From assembly GCA_021604605.1 (NCBI GenBank), contig BQJH01000048.1, positions 1-13,908 on the forward strand: a stretch of DNA of 13,908 nt. The letters are read 5' to 3'. Under the pieces are notes generated by a model. That model saw only the letters and a program-made list of their open reading frames with translations, searched no databases and was not told the origin of the DNA. This stretch comes from Hyphococcus sp. (lineage in GTDB: Bacteria > Pseudomonadota > Alphaproteobacteria > Caulobacterales > Parvularculaceae). Below are positions 1 through 7,070 of the stretch, piece after piece (the stretch's first letter is position 1; every line of letters begins with the position of its first letter). The translations under genes and the position numbers were made by a program.

Positions 1-202
1 TGTCTTGTTCGCCTTCGTATTGACCAGTCTCGACAATATCCAAATCCATCTCGAAAACCCGTTCGATCAGATTGGCGAAGATGACGTAATCATCAATGTC
101 GAAAAATTTGAAGAACGCCTGGAACGCCAAACACCGTCGCCAACTACAGCGGATGCGCGCGCATTACAGGATCGGTTGGCGGACGTGACGCAAGCGGGTT
201 AA
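1..202 (+). CDS. C-terminal fragment of an unidentified protein
   Basis: The frame is open from the window's left edge to a TAA at 200-202, so the true start lies outside the window. The visible ~66 residues begin with a hydrophobic stretch (VLFAFVLTSLDNI), possibly the end of a membrane helix. An acidic segment with 'LENPFD' and 'GEDDVIINVEKFEERL' follows, and the tail is polar. The 'E(N/D)PF' plus acidic-loop pattern faintly recalls the end of bestrophin-like channel proteins, but this is only a resemblance and I do not assign the family. The gene converges with the small minus-strand gene ending at 256. The 53-bp gap between them has no clear terminator hairpin. I am fairly confident it is coding and have no confident function. 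Confidence 0.6.
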   Translation, partial: VLFAFVLTSLDNIQIHLENPFDQIGEDDVIINVEKFEERLERQTPSPTTADARALQDRLADVTQAG

Positions 203-255
203 GTCACCTAGATTTATCTACGCAACCTACAGCAGTTTCTCACCTAATCACTGTA

Positions 256-642
256 TTAGAATTCTTCACAACTGTAACTTAGCTTTGCACCGGTTGTCAC
301 TGTGTCATTGATGGCAATACGCTTGGGGTTATCATAAGCTATGGGCTCATCTGAGAGACCGCACAACCAGAGATCTTTTCTTTCAGCGAGGCACTCACAA
401 ATTTCAATCCTACGTAGAGAATTATCTATTTGTTCCGACTTTTTCTCTGAATTCACACGGTCACATAGTTTCTGCGCATTAGGTTCATGTTTACGACAAA
501 TATCATCGACACTGTCCCAGCAGCCGCCCGCATCAATACAGTGATCAACATCCAAGAAATTTTGAACGCGCTCTGAAGATTGAAACCAAAAGTAAGCGCC
601 GACCAATGCCGCCACTATAATCAAGGCTATCTTCCAGAACAT
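256..642 (-). CDS. Small cysteine-rich membrane-anchored protein, unknown function
   Basis: A 128-residue protein I do not recognise. Residues ~4-20 (KIALIIVAALVGAYFWF) form one N-terminal transmembrane helix or uncleaved signal anchor. The rest is hydrophilic and contains eight cysteines, including 'HCIDAGGCW', 'ICECL' and 'WLCG', a pattern compatible with disulfides in an extracytoplasmic domain. The ATG lies only 4 nt after the TGA of the isovaleryl-CoA dehydrogenase gene, and a GGTGAG Shine-Dalgarno-like sequence overlaps that stop. The two genes are therefore very probably co-transcribed and perhaps translationally coupled. The gene looks more AT-rich than its neighbour, so it may be a later insertion behind the dehydrogenase. 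Nothing in the protein points to leucine catabolism. Confidence 0.75.
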   Translation of the reverse strand: MFWKIALIIVAALVGAYFWFQSSERVQNFLDVDHCIDAGGCWDSVDDICRKHEPNAQKLCDRVNSEKKSEQIDNSLRRIEICECLAERKDLWLCGLSDEPIAYDNPKRIAINDTVTTGAKLSYSCEEF

Positions 643-646
643 AGGC

Positions 647-1819
647 TCACCCGGTTTTTGAAAACAACTCCCGGCCGATCAGCATCCGGCGAATTTCCGA
701 CGTTCCGGCGCCAATCTCATAGAGTTTCGCGTCGCGTAGCAACCGACCGGTTGGGTATTCGTTGATATAGCCATTGCCGCCAAGAAGCTGGATCGCATCG
801 AGCGCGACCTGTGTTGCTTTTTCTGCTGCATATAAAATACAGCCCGCCGCGTCCTGCCTTGTCGTTTCACCGCGATCACACGCCTTGGCGACCTGATAGA
901 CATAAGATTTGCAGGCATTGGTCGTTGTGTACATGTCGGCCAACTTACCCTGCACCAGTTGGAACGAGCCAATGGGTTTACCGAACTGTTCGCGCTCGTG
1001 AACATAAGGGAGCACCACATCAAGACAGGCCTGCATAATGCCGAGCGAACCCGCTGACAAAACCGTGCGCTCATAATCCAGGCCGGACATTAAAACCCGA
1101 ACACCGTCATTCAATCCGCCAAGAATATTTTCTTCCGGCACTTCGCAATTTTCAAAAACCAACTCGCAGGTATCAGAACCGCGCATGCCCAGCTTGTCGA
1201 GCTTTTGCGCCGTTGAAAAACCCTTCATGCCTTTTTCAATGATGAACGCTGTGATGCCGCGTGACCCCGCTTCCGGATCAGTCTTGGTGTAGACCGCTAG
1301 CGTGTCCGCTTCGGGGCCATTGGTGATCCACATTTTGTTGCCGTTCAAAATATAGCGGTCGCCTTTTTTCTCGGCGCGCAATTTCATCGACACAACATCG
1401 GAACCTGAACCGGGCTCTGACATGGCCAGCGCACCAACGTGCTCGCCCGAAATCAGCTTTGGTAGATATTTTTCTTTTTGCTCTTTGTTGCCGTTTAAGT
1501 TGATCTGGTTGACGCAAAGATTGGAATGGGCGCCGTAGGACAAGCCGACAGAACCGGACCCGCGTGAAATTTCTTCCATCGCAACAACATGCGCGACATA
1601 GCCAAGCCCGGCGCCGCCAACCTCTTCGTCGGCGGTAATGCCCAACAATCCAAGCTCACCAAGTTGTGGCCAGAGATCGCGCGGGAACTTATTGGTCGCA
1701 TCGATTTCAGCGGCCCGCGGCGCCAACTTGTCCGCAACCCAACGCGAAACCATGTCCCGCATTTCCTCAATCATCGGATCAAGATCAAACTTCATAAAGG
1801 CGTGACTGTTCGATCGCAT
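647..1819 (-). CDS. ivd: Isovaleryl-CoA dehydrogenase
   Basis: FAD-dependent acyl-CoA dehydrogenase of 390 residues. It oxidises isovaleryl-CoA to 3-methylcrotonyl-CoA in leucine breakdown and passes electrons to electron-transfer flavoprotein. The N-terminal helical domain, the middle beta domain ('LAMSEPGSGSDV' at ~131-141 and 'MWITNG' at ~163-168) and the C-terminal helical domain ('IQLLGGNGY') are all present. The subfamily call rests on the catalytic base: Glu250 in 'MSGLDYERTVL' matches the isovaleryl-CoA dehydrogenase-specific position. The position used by medium-chain enzymes ('YEGT') has small residues instead (YEIGAGTSE, ~367-375). The start at 1819 is supported by GGGAG 10 nt upstream; the Met at residue 9 has no such site. 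The usual leucine-degradation partners (methylcrotonyl-CoA carboxylase, HMG-CoA lyase) are absent here; a small membrane protein follows after 4 nt. Confidence 0.95.
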   Translation of the reverse strand: MRSNSHAFMKFDLDPMIEEMRDMVSRWVADKLAPRAAEIDATNKFPRDLWPQLGELGLLGITADEEVGGAGLGYVAHVVAMEEISRGSGSVGLSYGAHSNLCVNQINLNGNKEQKEKYLPKLISGEHVGALAMSEPGSGSDVVSMKLRAEKKGDRYILNGNKMWITNGPEADTLAVYTKTDPEAGSRGITAFIIEKGMKGFSTAQKLDKLGMRGSDTCELVFENCEVPEENILGGLNDGVRVLMSGLDYERTVLSAGSLGIMQACLDVVLPYVHEREQFGKPIGSFQLVQGKLADMYTTTNACKSYVYQVAKACDRGETTRQDAAGCILYAAEKATQVALDAIQLLGGNGYINEYPTGRLLRDAKLYEIGAGTSEIRRMLIGRELFSKTG

Positions 1820-1894
1820 GGCGACGTTTCTCCCAGGATTTTCTTATTTAAAGACTGAATTACGCGTAAGAATACGGCGCGGCAAGACAGGCGG

Positions 1895-1923
1895 ATGATT
1901 ATCCTACGTGCAAGAATGATTAT
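1895..1923. promoter_or_regulatory. Paired direct repeat ATGATTAT upstream of ivd
   Basis: ATGATTAT occurs at 1895-1902 and again at 1916-1923. The starts are 21 bp apart, about two helical turns, so both copies face the same side of the DNA. They lie 76-104 bp upstream of the ivd start codon, between it and a candidate -10 at 1960-1965. This layout would suit a dimeric regulator, but the repeat is short and AT-rich and could be chance. Confidence 0.25.
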
Positions 1924-1959
1924 GCTAAGATCATCGCCATAAGCTCGCACAAAAGCTAA

Positions 1960-1965
1960 ATTATA
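1960..1965 (-). promoter_or_regulatory. Candidate -10 box for ivd
   Basis: Read on the minus strand, this is a perfect TATAAT hexamer in the 194-bp gap between the channel gene and ivd. Only a weak -35 (about 3 of 6 matches) lies 16-17 nt upstream. A transcript starting here would have a leader of roughly 130 nt and would cover the ATGATTAT repeats. A second, poorer box (GATAAT on the minus strand, 1903-1898) lies closer to the gene. Low confidence without transcript data. Confidence 0.25.
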
Positions 1966-1970
1966 CAGGC

Positions 1971-1991
1971 AAAAGGCTGAATGGTAGCCCT
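1971..1991 (-). terminator. Weak candidate terminator after the channel gene
   Basis: On the minus strand, AGGGCT (1991-1986) and AGCCTT (1978-1973) can pair as a 6-bp stem including one G-U pair, with a 7-nt loop, and the 3' side runs into a short TTTT. It lies about 22 nt past the channel stop codon, where a terminator would be expected. The stem and the U-tract are both short. Confidence 0.3.
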
Positions 1992-2013
1992 GTTCAAATC
2001 CTCCAACAGCACT

Positions 2014-2808
2014 TTACTGATTTCGTTCCGGCAGGCGCGCCGCAATATCAGCGATGTCCTGGCGCAAAGCCGCAATGTCAGCGCTTAACGCTTTTTGATT
2101 GTCCTGCATCTCATCAATCCATTGATCGCTGTCTTCTTCAACGACGCGCACAACGATCGCGACAAATAGATTGAGCATCGTGAAGGTCGCGATCAAAACA
2201 AAGGTCAGAAAGAACGCCCAGGAACGCTGATGGGTCTCGGCGACTTGCGCGGCAATATCCGGCCAGCCTTCCAGCGTCATCACCTGAAAGAGCGTATACA
2301 TCGCTGTAAAGACATCGCCGAAAAGCTCCGGGTGTTGCGGACCATAGAGACTGGCGGCAATCACGGCGAAGACATATACGATCAACGCCAGGACGACCCC
2401 GACCGATGCGATGCCGGGGATCGAATCCAACAAGGCAGAGACAACAACGCGCATACGCGGGATCACCGTGATGATGCGCAAGACCCGCAAGACCCGGAAC
2501 GCCCGTAGCGCCGCAAGCCCGCTCGATGCGGCGACAATCGAGACGGCGACGATCAAAAAATCGAATATATTCCAGCCATTGCGGAAATAGGCCCCTCGCT
2601 CGGCGATCATGCGTATGCCGATTTCGATCATGAATGCATAAATGATCAGCCGATCAGCAATTTCCAGCGCTGGACCAAAGACTGACTGCACGCCAGGGTA
2701 GGTCTCCGCCCCAAGGATGATGGCGTTCAGGATAATCAGCGCCAGCACCACCGCCTGAACCGGGCCGCTATTAATAAATTTTGAGAGGCTATTTTCCTTA
2801 GCGCTCAT
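2014..2808 (-). CDS. Single-repeat voltage-gated cation channel (NavBac/CavMr type)
   Basis: A 264-residue ion-transport protein with one six-helix repeat, presumably acting as a homotetramer in the inner membrane. S1 is ~14-34, S2 ~50-68 and S3 ~79-95. S4 carries arginines every third residue (R102, R105, R108, R111 in 'LRAFRVLRVLRI'). The pore helix and filter 'MTLEGWPDI' lie at ~177-185 and S6 at ~197-222. The C-terminal tail (~226-258) has heptad-like spacing, as in the tetramerising coiled coil of NavBac channels. The fold and the TLExW core are standard for bacterial sodium channels. However, the filter has Gly181 where NavBac channels normally have Ser (TLESWS), followed by Pro183-Asp184, so ion selectivity should not be assumed to be sodium. 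Length matches the family. The Shine-Dalgarno is weak (AGGG about 8 nt upstream). The gene is divergent from the TipN-like gene and has no obvious operon partner. Confidence 0.92.
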   Translation of the reverse strand: MSAKENSLSKFINSGPVQAVVLALIILNAIILGAETYPGVQSVFGPALEIADRLIIYAFMIEIGIRMIAERGAYFRNGWNIFDFLIVAVSIVAASSGLAALRAFRVLRVLRIITVIPRMRVVVSALLDSIPGIASVGVVLALIVYVFAVIAASLYGPQHPELFGDVFTAMYTLFQVMTLEGWPDIAAQVAETHQRSWAFFLTFVLIATFTMLNLFVAIVVRVVEEDSDQWIDEMQDNQKALSADIAALRQDIADIAARLPERNQ

Positions 2809-2843
2809 GCCCCTGCCCTGTTTGCTGGATCACGAAGCCAGCG

Positions 2844-2866
2844 ATTGGTTACCCAACATTGGTTAC
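2844..2866. repeat. 9-bp direct repeat ATTGGTTAC, possible operator
   Basis: ATTGGTTAC occurs at 2844-2852 and 2858-2866, separated by CCAAC. The first copy plus spacer also forms a partial palindrome (TTGG..CCAA). It lies 36-58 bp upstream of the channel start codon, a typical place for a regulator binding site on that gene's promoter. The protein that would bind is unknown. Confidence 0.35.
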
Positions 2867-3016
2867 AATGGGGGTATGCAGCCTCCCCACCCTGTCATTT
2901 TTCTGCTTAGGGGGATTCTTTACATCAACGAATGGGATCATTGGCTGGGGAAAAACAGCCTGCATGATGAGCGCCTGCGTGGGCCCGCCCCAAACCTTAA
3001 CGAAAAAACAGCGCTG

Positions 3017-3036
3017 AGGCTGGAAGAAACCAGCCT
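3017..3036. repeat. 7-bp perfect inverted repeat upstream of the TipN-like gene
   Basis: AGGCTGG (3017-3023) and CCAGCCT (3030-3036) are perfect reverse complements around a 6-nt AAGAAA loop. It ends 62 bp before the TTG start of the TipN-like gene, so it would be a leader hairpin if transcription starts upstream. No T-run follows on either side, so it is not a normal intrinsic terminator. It could be an operator or a leader structure. Confidence 0.35.
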
Positions 3037-3098
3037 ATGCGATTGGCGTCACTGCTAAAATCCGCTATGCGGGTATCTTTCGAAGGACGGAGACCGGC

Positions 3099-5528
3099 TT
3101 GAGCAACGAGCGCCCCGACACAGACGCGCCTGAAGGCAGCCTGCCTGATGAAGGCGCCGCACAGGTTGGCGGGACCGACGTTGGCGACAGCAATGCTGGC
3201 GACGGCGATGCGCCGCGGATGCGTTTTCAGGGCATTGTCGAAGCCGATAGCGGCGCAGCAGTTGGACAGGATGACAATTTCGGCATGACGGTCATTAACC
3301 GGAATGAGCGTCGCTGGAATCCCATGAGCCGCCAGGTCTGGCAGGCGTCCCGGTTAACGGCGATCTTCGTCTTCTTTTCCTTCATTGTTGGTCTGCCTCT
3401 CGGCAACTGGATTGCGCATTTGCAACTCTATGGCGGCAGTGACGGGTGGAACCCCTTTGCCGCCTATGAAATGGGGACGCTTCTTTTTGCGATTGTCGTT
3501 CCTGCCATCATTTTGATGATGGGGTACGCGTTTTCAAAAATGGCGACCATGCTGAACGCCGCCGAGTCGATTGCGGAAGCCGCGCAACAGTTCGTGACGC
3601 CGGATGTAACCGCCTTGCGCAATGCCGACACGGTTGGCGATGTAATGCGCGGGCACATGACAACGCTTAATCAAGGCCTCGATGGCGCGCTGACAAGACT
3701 GGCCAATGTTGAATCGATGATCCGCCAGCATGTGGAAGCGATTGAGATCGCCGGTGATGCGATTGAACTCAAAGCCACCGGCGCTGTTGAGCGAGTCGCC
3801 GATGAGCGATCACGGTTGATGGAACTAACCGAAAGCCTGAACGCCCATGCAGACTCATTCGCAGCCGCGATCGCCGAACGCGCCAACGCAAGCATAGAAG
3901 CGATCCAGTCTGCAGACACAATTTCGGAACGGGTTGAGTCAGAATTTGATGATCGTCTTGTGCGGCTGGAAGACGCCGCCGCACGCGCGCTGTCGAGTTT
4001 TGAATCTCTGCGCGATGCGTTGCGCGATACCGATGAAACAATGCGCACGTCAGCTCAGTCAATAGATACCGCCGCTGAACAAACATTAAAGGCGACTGAA
4101 CGCGCAACGGTCGCGTCAAATGCCGCTGCAGAATCCGCCGCCCTTAACGCCGCGAATGTTGGCGCGTCTGCAAACCGTGCTGCACTTGAAGCAAGAAAAG
4201 CATCAGAAGAGGCCATCCAAACAGCAGCTGATGAAGCGGAACGGATCGCTCAGTCCGCGCTCGACGCAGCGGCGGCGCAATCCAGCAAAGTGCAGGAAGC
4301 GACGAAAAAAACTTTGGGTGAAATGAGCGCGACAACCCGCGAAGCGATTGACGCTGCCAAAGCCGACGCAGAAGAAGCAACAAAAACGGCGGCAAAAGCA
4401 ACTGAAGCGGCCCGCAAAACCGGTGAAGCCGCACGAGCCGCCTCCGCTGATGTCGCCGCCGCCAGCGCCGAGGCGCAAAAAGAATCCCAGGCGGCATTGA
4501 AGTTTACTGAAACAGCAGCAACGAAAATTGAAGAACGCAATAAAGCGTTGGCCGAAGCACGCACTGCCCTTGAGCGTGAAAATAAACGCCTCGAAACCCT
4601 GATCGAAGAACAAAGCAACCGTGCAGATCGGCTGGCGAATGCTATTACGTCTCAAACCGAGCGCTTGAGCAAGCTGGCCGAGGCGCAACTGCGCGAACAG
4701 GAAGCTTCCGCCAAACTGGCTGCAGCCCAGGCTGAACGCGAAGCCCAGATGAAGCGGGAAGCAGAGCGCGAAGCGCAGGCGGCAAAGCAAGCAGAAGAAG
4801 AGAAAAAGGCTGAGGCCGCCGCCGCGCAAAAAGCTGCTAAAGAAAAACAAGCCGCTGCAAAACGGAAACAAAAAGACGACGCGTCGCTGAATTTGACGCC
4901 CAAAGAACAACCTGCGCCAAACCGCAATGGCGCCGCGCGGCTGGAAGAATTAGCGCGCGACATCGCCGAACGTCGCCCGACAAGAGACAAGCGAGCACGC
5001 CGCGAGCCGATTATTTCCACCGGCCAGGACAACAAGCCCAAGCCCGAGACTAAAAAGAAGATGAAAGGCGACGTTTCCTGGCGCGAAATTCTTGACGCTG
5101 CCGATGACGCCGAACCATTAGAGCTTGGTGCGGTCTCAAAAAATGCAAACGGCGAAGAACATGACGACGCCGTTGACGCCATCCGGATCATTTCTTCCTT
5201 GCAGGATTTTACCTACGAGCTGGAAACGCGGCTTTACGGCAACCCGCCCCCGGCGCTGCAGGAACGCTATGATCGCGGCGACAGGAATGTTTTCGCAAAC
5301 CGGCTCTTGCGCTTGAATGAAACCGACGTAAAGCGCCGTATCCGGAGTGAATCTGCCCGCGACCGCAAATTCGAGGGCGGCGTTCATACATTCCTGCAAG
5401 GGTTTGAAAAACTTCTTGAGGACGCGACCACTTCAGAAACCGCTGATGAGGAGCTGGAAGAATACCTCTCCTCACCGCTGGGGCGTGTCTATCTACTGAT
5501 CGGCGCAACGGTCGGATATTTCGCATAG
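3099..5528 (+). CDS. TipN-like two-TM coiled-coil polarity protein (candidate)
   Basis: An 809-residue protein in four parts: an acidic disordered N-terminus (~1-80); two transmembrane helices (~86-107 and ~126-145) with a short loop; a very long alanine/glutamate/lysine-rich helical region (~150-630) that should form coiled coil; and a basic linker leading to a globular C-terminal domain (~680-809, ending 'GRVYLLIGATVGYFA'). This architecture matches TipN, the Caulobacter new-pole marker that places the flagellum and division-linked factors. The call rests on architecture more than on diagnostic motifs, because low-complexity coiled coil is a poor family marker. The start is TTG at 3099, chosen because GGAG ends 6 nt upstream. 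The gene ends 15 bp from the convergent nhaA stop with no room for a separate terminator. Its strong A/E/K bias creates long spurious frames on the other strand. Confidence 0.6.
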   Translation: MSNERPDTDAPEGSLPDEGAAQVGGTDVGDSNAGDGDAPRMRFQGIVEADSGAAVGQDDNFGMTVINRNERRWNPMSRQVWQASRLTAIFVFFSFIVGLPLGNWIAHLQLYGGSDGWNPFAAYEMGTLLFAIVVPAIILMMGYAFSKMATMLNAAESIAEAAQQFVTPDVTALRNADTVGDVMRGHMTTLNQGLDGALTRLANVESMIRQHVEAIEIAGDAIELKATGAVERVADERSRLMELTESLNAHADSFAAAIAERANASIEAIQSADTISERVESEFDDRLVRLEDAAARALSSFESLRDALRDTDETMRTSAQSIDTAAEQTLKATERATVASNAAAESAALNAANVGASANRAALEARKASEEAIQTAADEAERIAQSALDAAAAQSSKVQEATKKTLGEMSATTREAIDAAKADAEEATKTAAKATEAARKTGEAARAASADVAAASAEAQKESQAALKFTETAATKIEERNKALAEARTALERENKRLETLIEEQSNRADRLANAITSQTERLSKLAEAQLREQEASAKLAAAQAEREAQMKREAEREAQAAKQAEEEKKAEAAAAQKAAKEKQAAAKRKQKDDASLNLTPKEQPAPNRNGAARLEELARDIAERRPTRDKRARREPIISTGQDNKPKPETKKKMKGDVSWREILDAADDAEPLELGAVSKNANGEEHDDAVDAIRIISSLQDFTYELETRLYGNPPPALQERYDRGDRNVFANRLLRLNETDVKRRIRSESARDRKFEGGVHTFLQGFEKLLEDATTSETADEELEEYLSSPLGRVYLLIGATVGYFA

Positions 5529-5543
5529 CAACCACGTCATCTG

Positions 5544-6785
5544 TTAGCTCGCACTCGCCTGCACAGCCGACCGCTGGCTATCAATGCTGCTTGCTCCCGC
5601 TTTTTGAGCATTGGCGCTTCGAACCGGCGCCGTGCGCAACACCAGATAACCAACAAGGCCCGAGGCAATTGACCCAGTGAGGACGCCGATCCGCACATCG
5701 TTGAGCGCATCAGCGGAATTGAACGCAAGACCGCCAATAAACAGGCTCATGGTAAAACCAACACCGGTTAAACAAGCGACTCCATACATGTGACGCCATG
5801 TGAGGTCGCCGGGCAGTTTCGCCAAGCCGGTTTTGACTGCGAGGAATGACAAACCGAGAACCCCAACTTGCTTACCGACAAAAAGACCAAGGGCAATACC
5901 GAGCGGTACAGGCGCCAGCAGCGACGCCAGAGAAAACCCCTGGAACGAAACACCAGCATTTGCAAAAGCAAAGATCGGCAAGACTAAAAACGCCACCCAT
6001 GGATGCAAATCATGCTCAACCCTATGCAACGGGGATTGGCGCTCACTACTGGATCCCGCCATTGGGATCGTCAACGCGGTTAAAACACCGGCGAGTGTTG
6101 CGTGCACGCCAGACTTCAACACACAGACCCACATAAAAGCGCCGATTAAAACATAGGGCGTAATACGTTTAACGCCCATCCGGTTGAGAGCAATGAGAGC
6201 CGCAAGTCCAATCAACCCAAGGCCGAGCGCCGACAAAGAAAGATCCGCCGTATAGAACAGGGCGATAATAATAATGGCGCCGAGATCATCAATAATTGCG
6301 ACGGCGAGTAAGAAGATTTTCAAACTTACGGGCGCACGCGCGCCGAGCAACGCCAGGATGCCTAACGCAAACGCAATGTCTGTTGCCGCAGGAATGGCCC
6401 ATCCACCAAGTGTTTCTGCATTTCCCCAATTCAGTCCCGCATAAATAAGAGCGGGGGCGGCCATACCGCCAATGGCGGCAAAGATCGGAAGCGCTGCTTT
6501 GTCGAAACTGGAAAGCTCGCCTTGCAGAACTTCGCGTTTGATCTCTAATCCAACAAGGAAAAAGAAGATCGCCATCAAGCCATCATTGACCCAAAGCAAA
6601 AGCGGCTTGGCTATTTCCAAAGCCCCAATCTGAATCACCACGGGCGTTGAAAGAAACGCACCATAGAGAGGACTTAAAAGCGTGTTGTTAGCAATTAATG
6701 CGAGAACCGCCGCCGCCATCAAGATGATACCGGCGGACGCTTCAAGGCGCAAAAAATCATTTATTCTGGCGACAATCTGTGCCAT
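5544..6785 (-). CDS. nhaA: Na+/H+ antiporter NhaA
   Basis: Inner-membrane antiporter of 413 residues that exports Na+ (or Li+) in exchange for protons, for pH and salt homeostasis. The family hallmarks are present: the tandem aspartates Asp166-Asp167 in 'AVAIIDDLGAI' (Asp163/164 in E. coli), Asp136 in 'ATDIAFALG' (Asp133), Lys305 in 'FVGKQVGV' (Lys300), and 'LVGLEIKRE' at ~78-85. His228 in 'SGVHATLAG' aligns with the pH-response His225 of E. coli. The protein is about 25 residues longer than E. coli NhaA because of a polar Ser/Ala-rich C-terminal tail. The ATG is preceded by a GAAAGAAG purine run. It is the third gene of a minus-strand operon, 47 nt after the DUF465 gene, and converges with the TipN-like gene. 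An OxyR-like LysR regulator is divergent from the operon. Confidence 0.96.
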   Translation of the reverse strand: MAQIVARINDFLRLEASAGIILMAAAVLALIANNTLLSPLYGAFLSTPVVIQIGALEIAKPLLLWVNDGLMAIFFFLVGLEIKREVLQGELSSFDKAALPIFAAIGGMAAPALIYAGLNWGNAETLGGWAIPAATDIAFALGILALLGARAPVSLKIFLLAVAIIDDLGAIIIIALFYTADLSLSALGLGLIGLAALIALNRMGVKRITPYVLIGAFMWVCVLKSGVHATLAGVLTALTIPMAGSSSERQSPLHRVEHDLHPWVAFLVLPIFAFANAGVSFQGFSLASLLAPVPLGIALGLFVGKQVGVLGLSFLAVKTGLAKLPGDLTWRHMYGVACLTGVGFTMSLFIGGLAFNSADALNDVRIGVLTGSIASGLVGYLVLRTAPVRSANAQKAGASSIDSQRSAVQASAS

Positions 6786-6832
6786 CTGGTCTTCTTTCTA
6801 ATTTTTAAATTGTGGCTCTTACGAGCCGTCAA

Positions 6833-7051
6833 TTATGCATTGACGGGCGCTGAGCCTTTCAACTTTTCACGAAATTTTCTCTGGACAATAAAGAGCATAT
6901 CTTTGGCCAGAAGCTTCTGTTTTTTCAGCGTTGATACGATAGACGCATCTGGCGACGGTCGTTTCATTTCCATTTCAATCTTGCGCTCAAGATTTCTGTG
7001 CCGCGCTTTGATCGAAGCAATTTTTTTCATCGCATTAGTTTTCAACATCAT
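6833..7051 (-). CDS. YdcH/DUF465 family small helical protein
   Basis: A 72-residue protein matching the YdcH (DUF465) pattern: 'RHRNLERKIEMEMKRPSPD' followed by 'LKKQKLLAKDML', a short helical hairpin with a conserved 'RP.PD' turn. The biochemical role of the family is poorly known. The first of two adjacent ATGs (7049-7051) is chosen because GGAG lies 6 nt upstream. It sits 19 nt after the preceding 140-aa gene and 47 nt before nhaA, so it is the middle gene of a probable three-gene operon. The family is common in alphaproteobacteria; I cannot say whether its placement with nhaA is recurrent. Confidence 0.85.
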   Translation of the reverse strand: MMLKTNAMKKIASIKARHRNLERKIEMEMKRPSPDASIVSTLKKQKLLAKDMLFIVQRKFREKLKGSAPVNA

Positions 7052-7070
7052 GATTATCTCCGCTTTTCAG

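Larger units (their letters stand above)
2809..3098. other. Divergent intergenic region between channel and TipN-like genes
   Basis: This 290-bp gap separates two divergently transcribed genes and must hold both promoters. I see no convincing -35/-10 pair. It does hold a tight 9-bp direct repeat (2844-2866) and an inverted repeat (3017-3036), listed separately. A + strand frame of 83 codons crosses the region, but it has no good ribosome site and a composition unlike a real protein, so I do not annotate it. Confidence 0.6.

Noticed and set aside
2914..2918. GATTC (a GANTC site, CcrM methylation target) upstream of the TipN-like gene, and another GACTC at 12450-12454
   Set aside because: GANTC is expected about once per 256 bp by chance; single copies are not evidence for cell-cycle control.
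2807..3058. 83-codon + strand frame in the intergenic region before the TipN-like gene
   Set aside because: No ribosome site before its first ATG, overlap with the channel start, no domain-like pattern, and position in a region that must hold two divergent promoters.
4203..4910. 235-codon minus-strand frame rich in Phe, Leu, Cys and Arg
   Set aside because: It is the antisense shadow of the Ala/Glu/Lys-rich coiled coil of the TipN-like gene; the composition is explained by complementing GAA/AAA/GCA codons.
5529..5543. Possible shared terminator between the convergent TipN-like and nhaA genes
   Set aside because: Only 15 bp separate the stop codons and no hairpin with a T-run is visible there.
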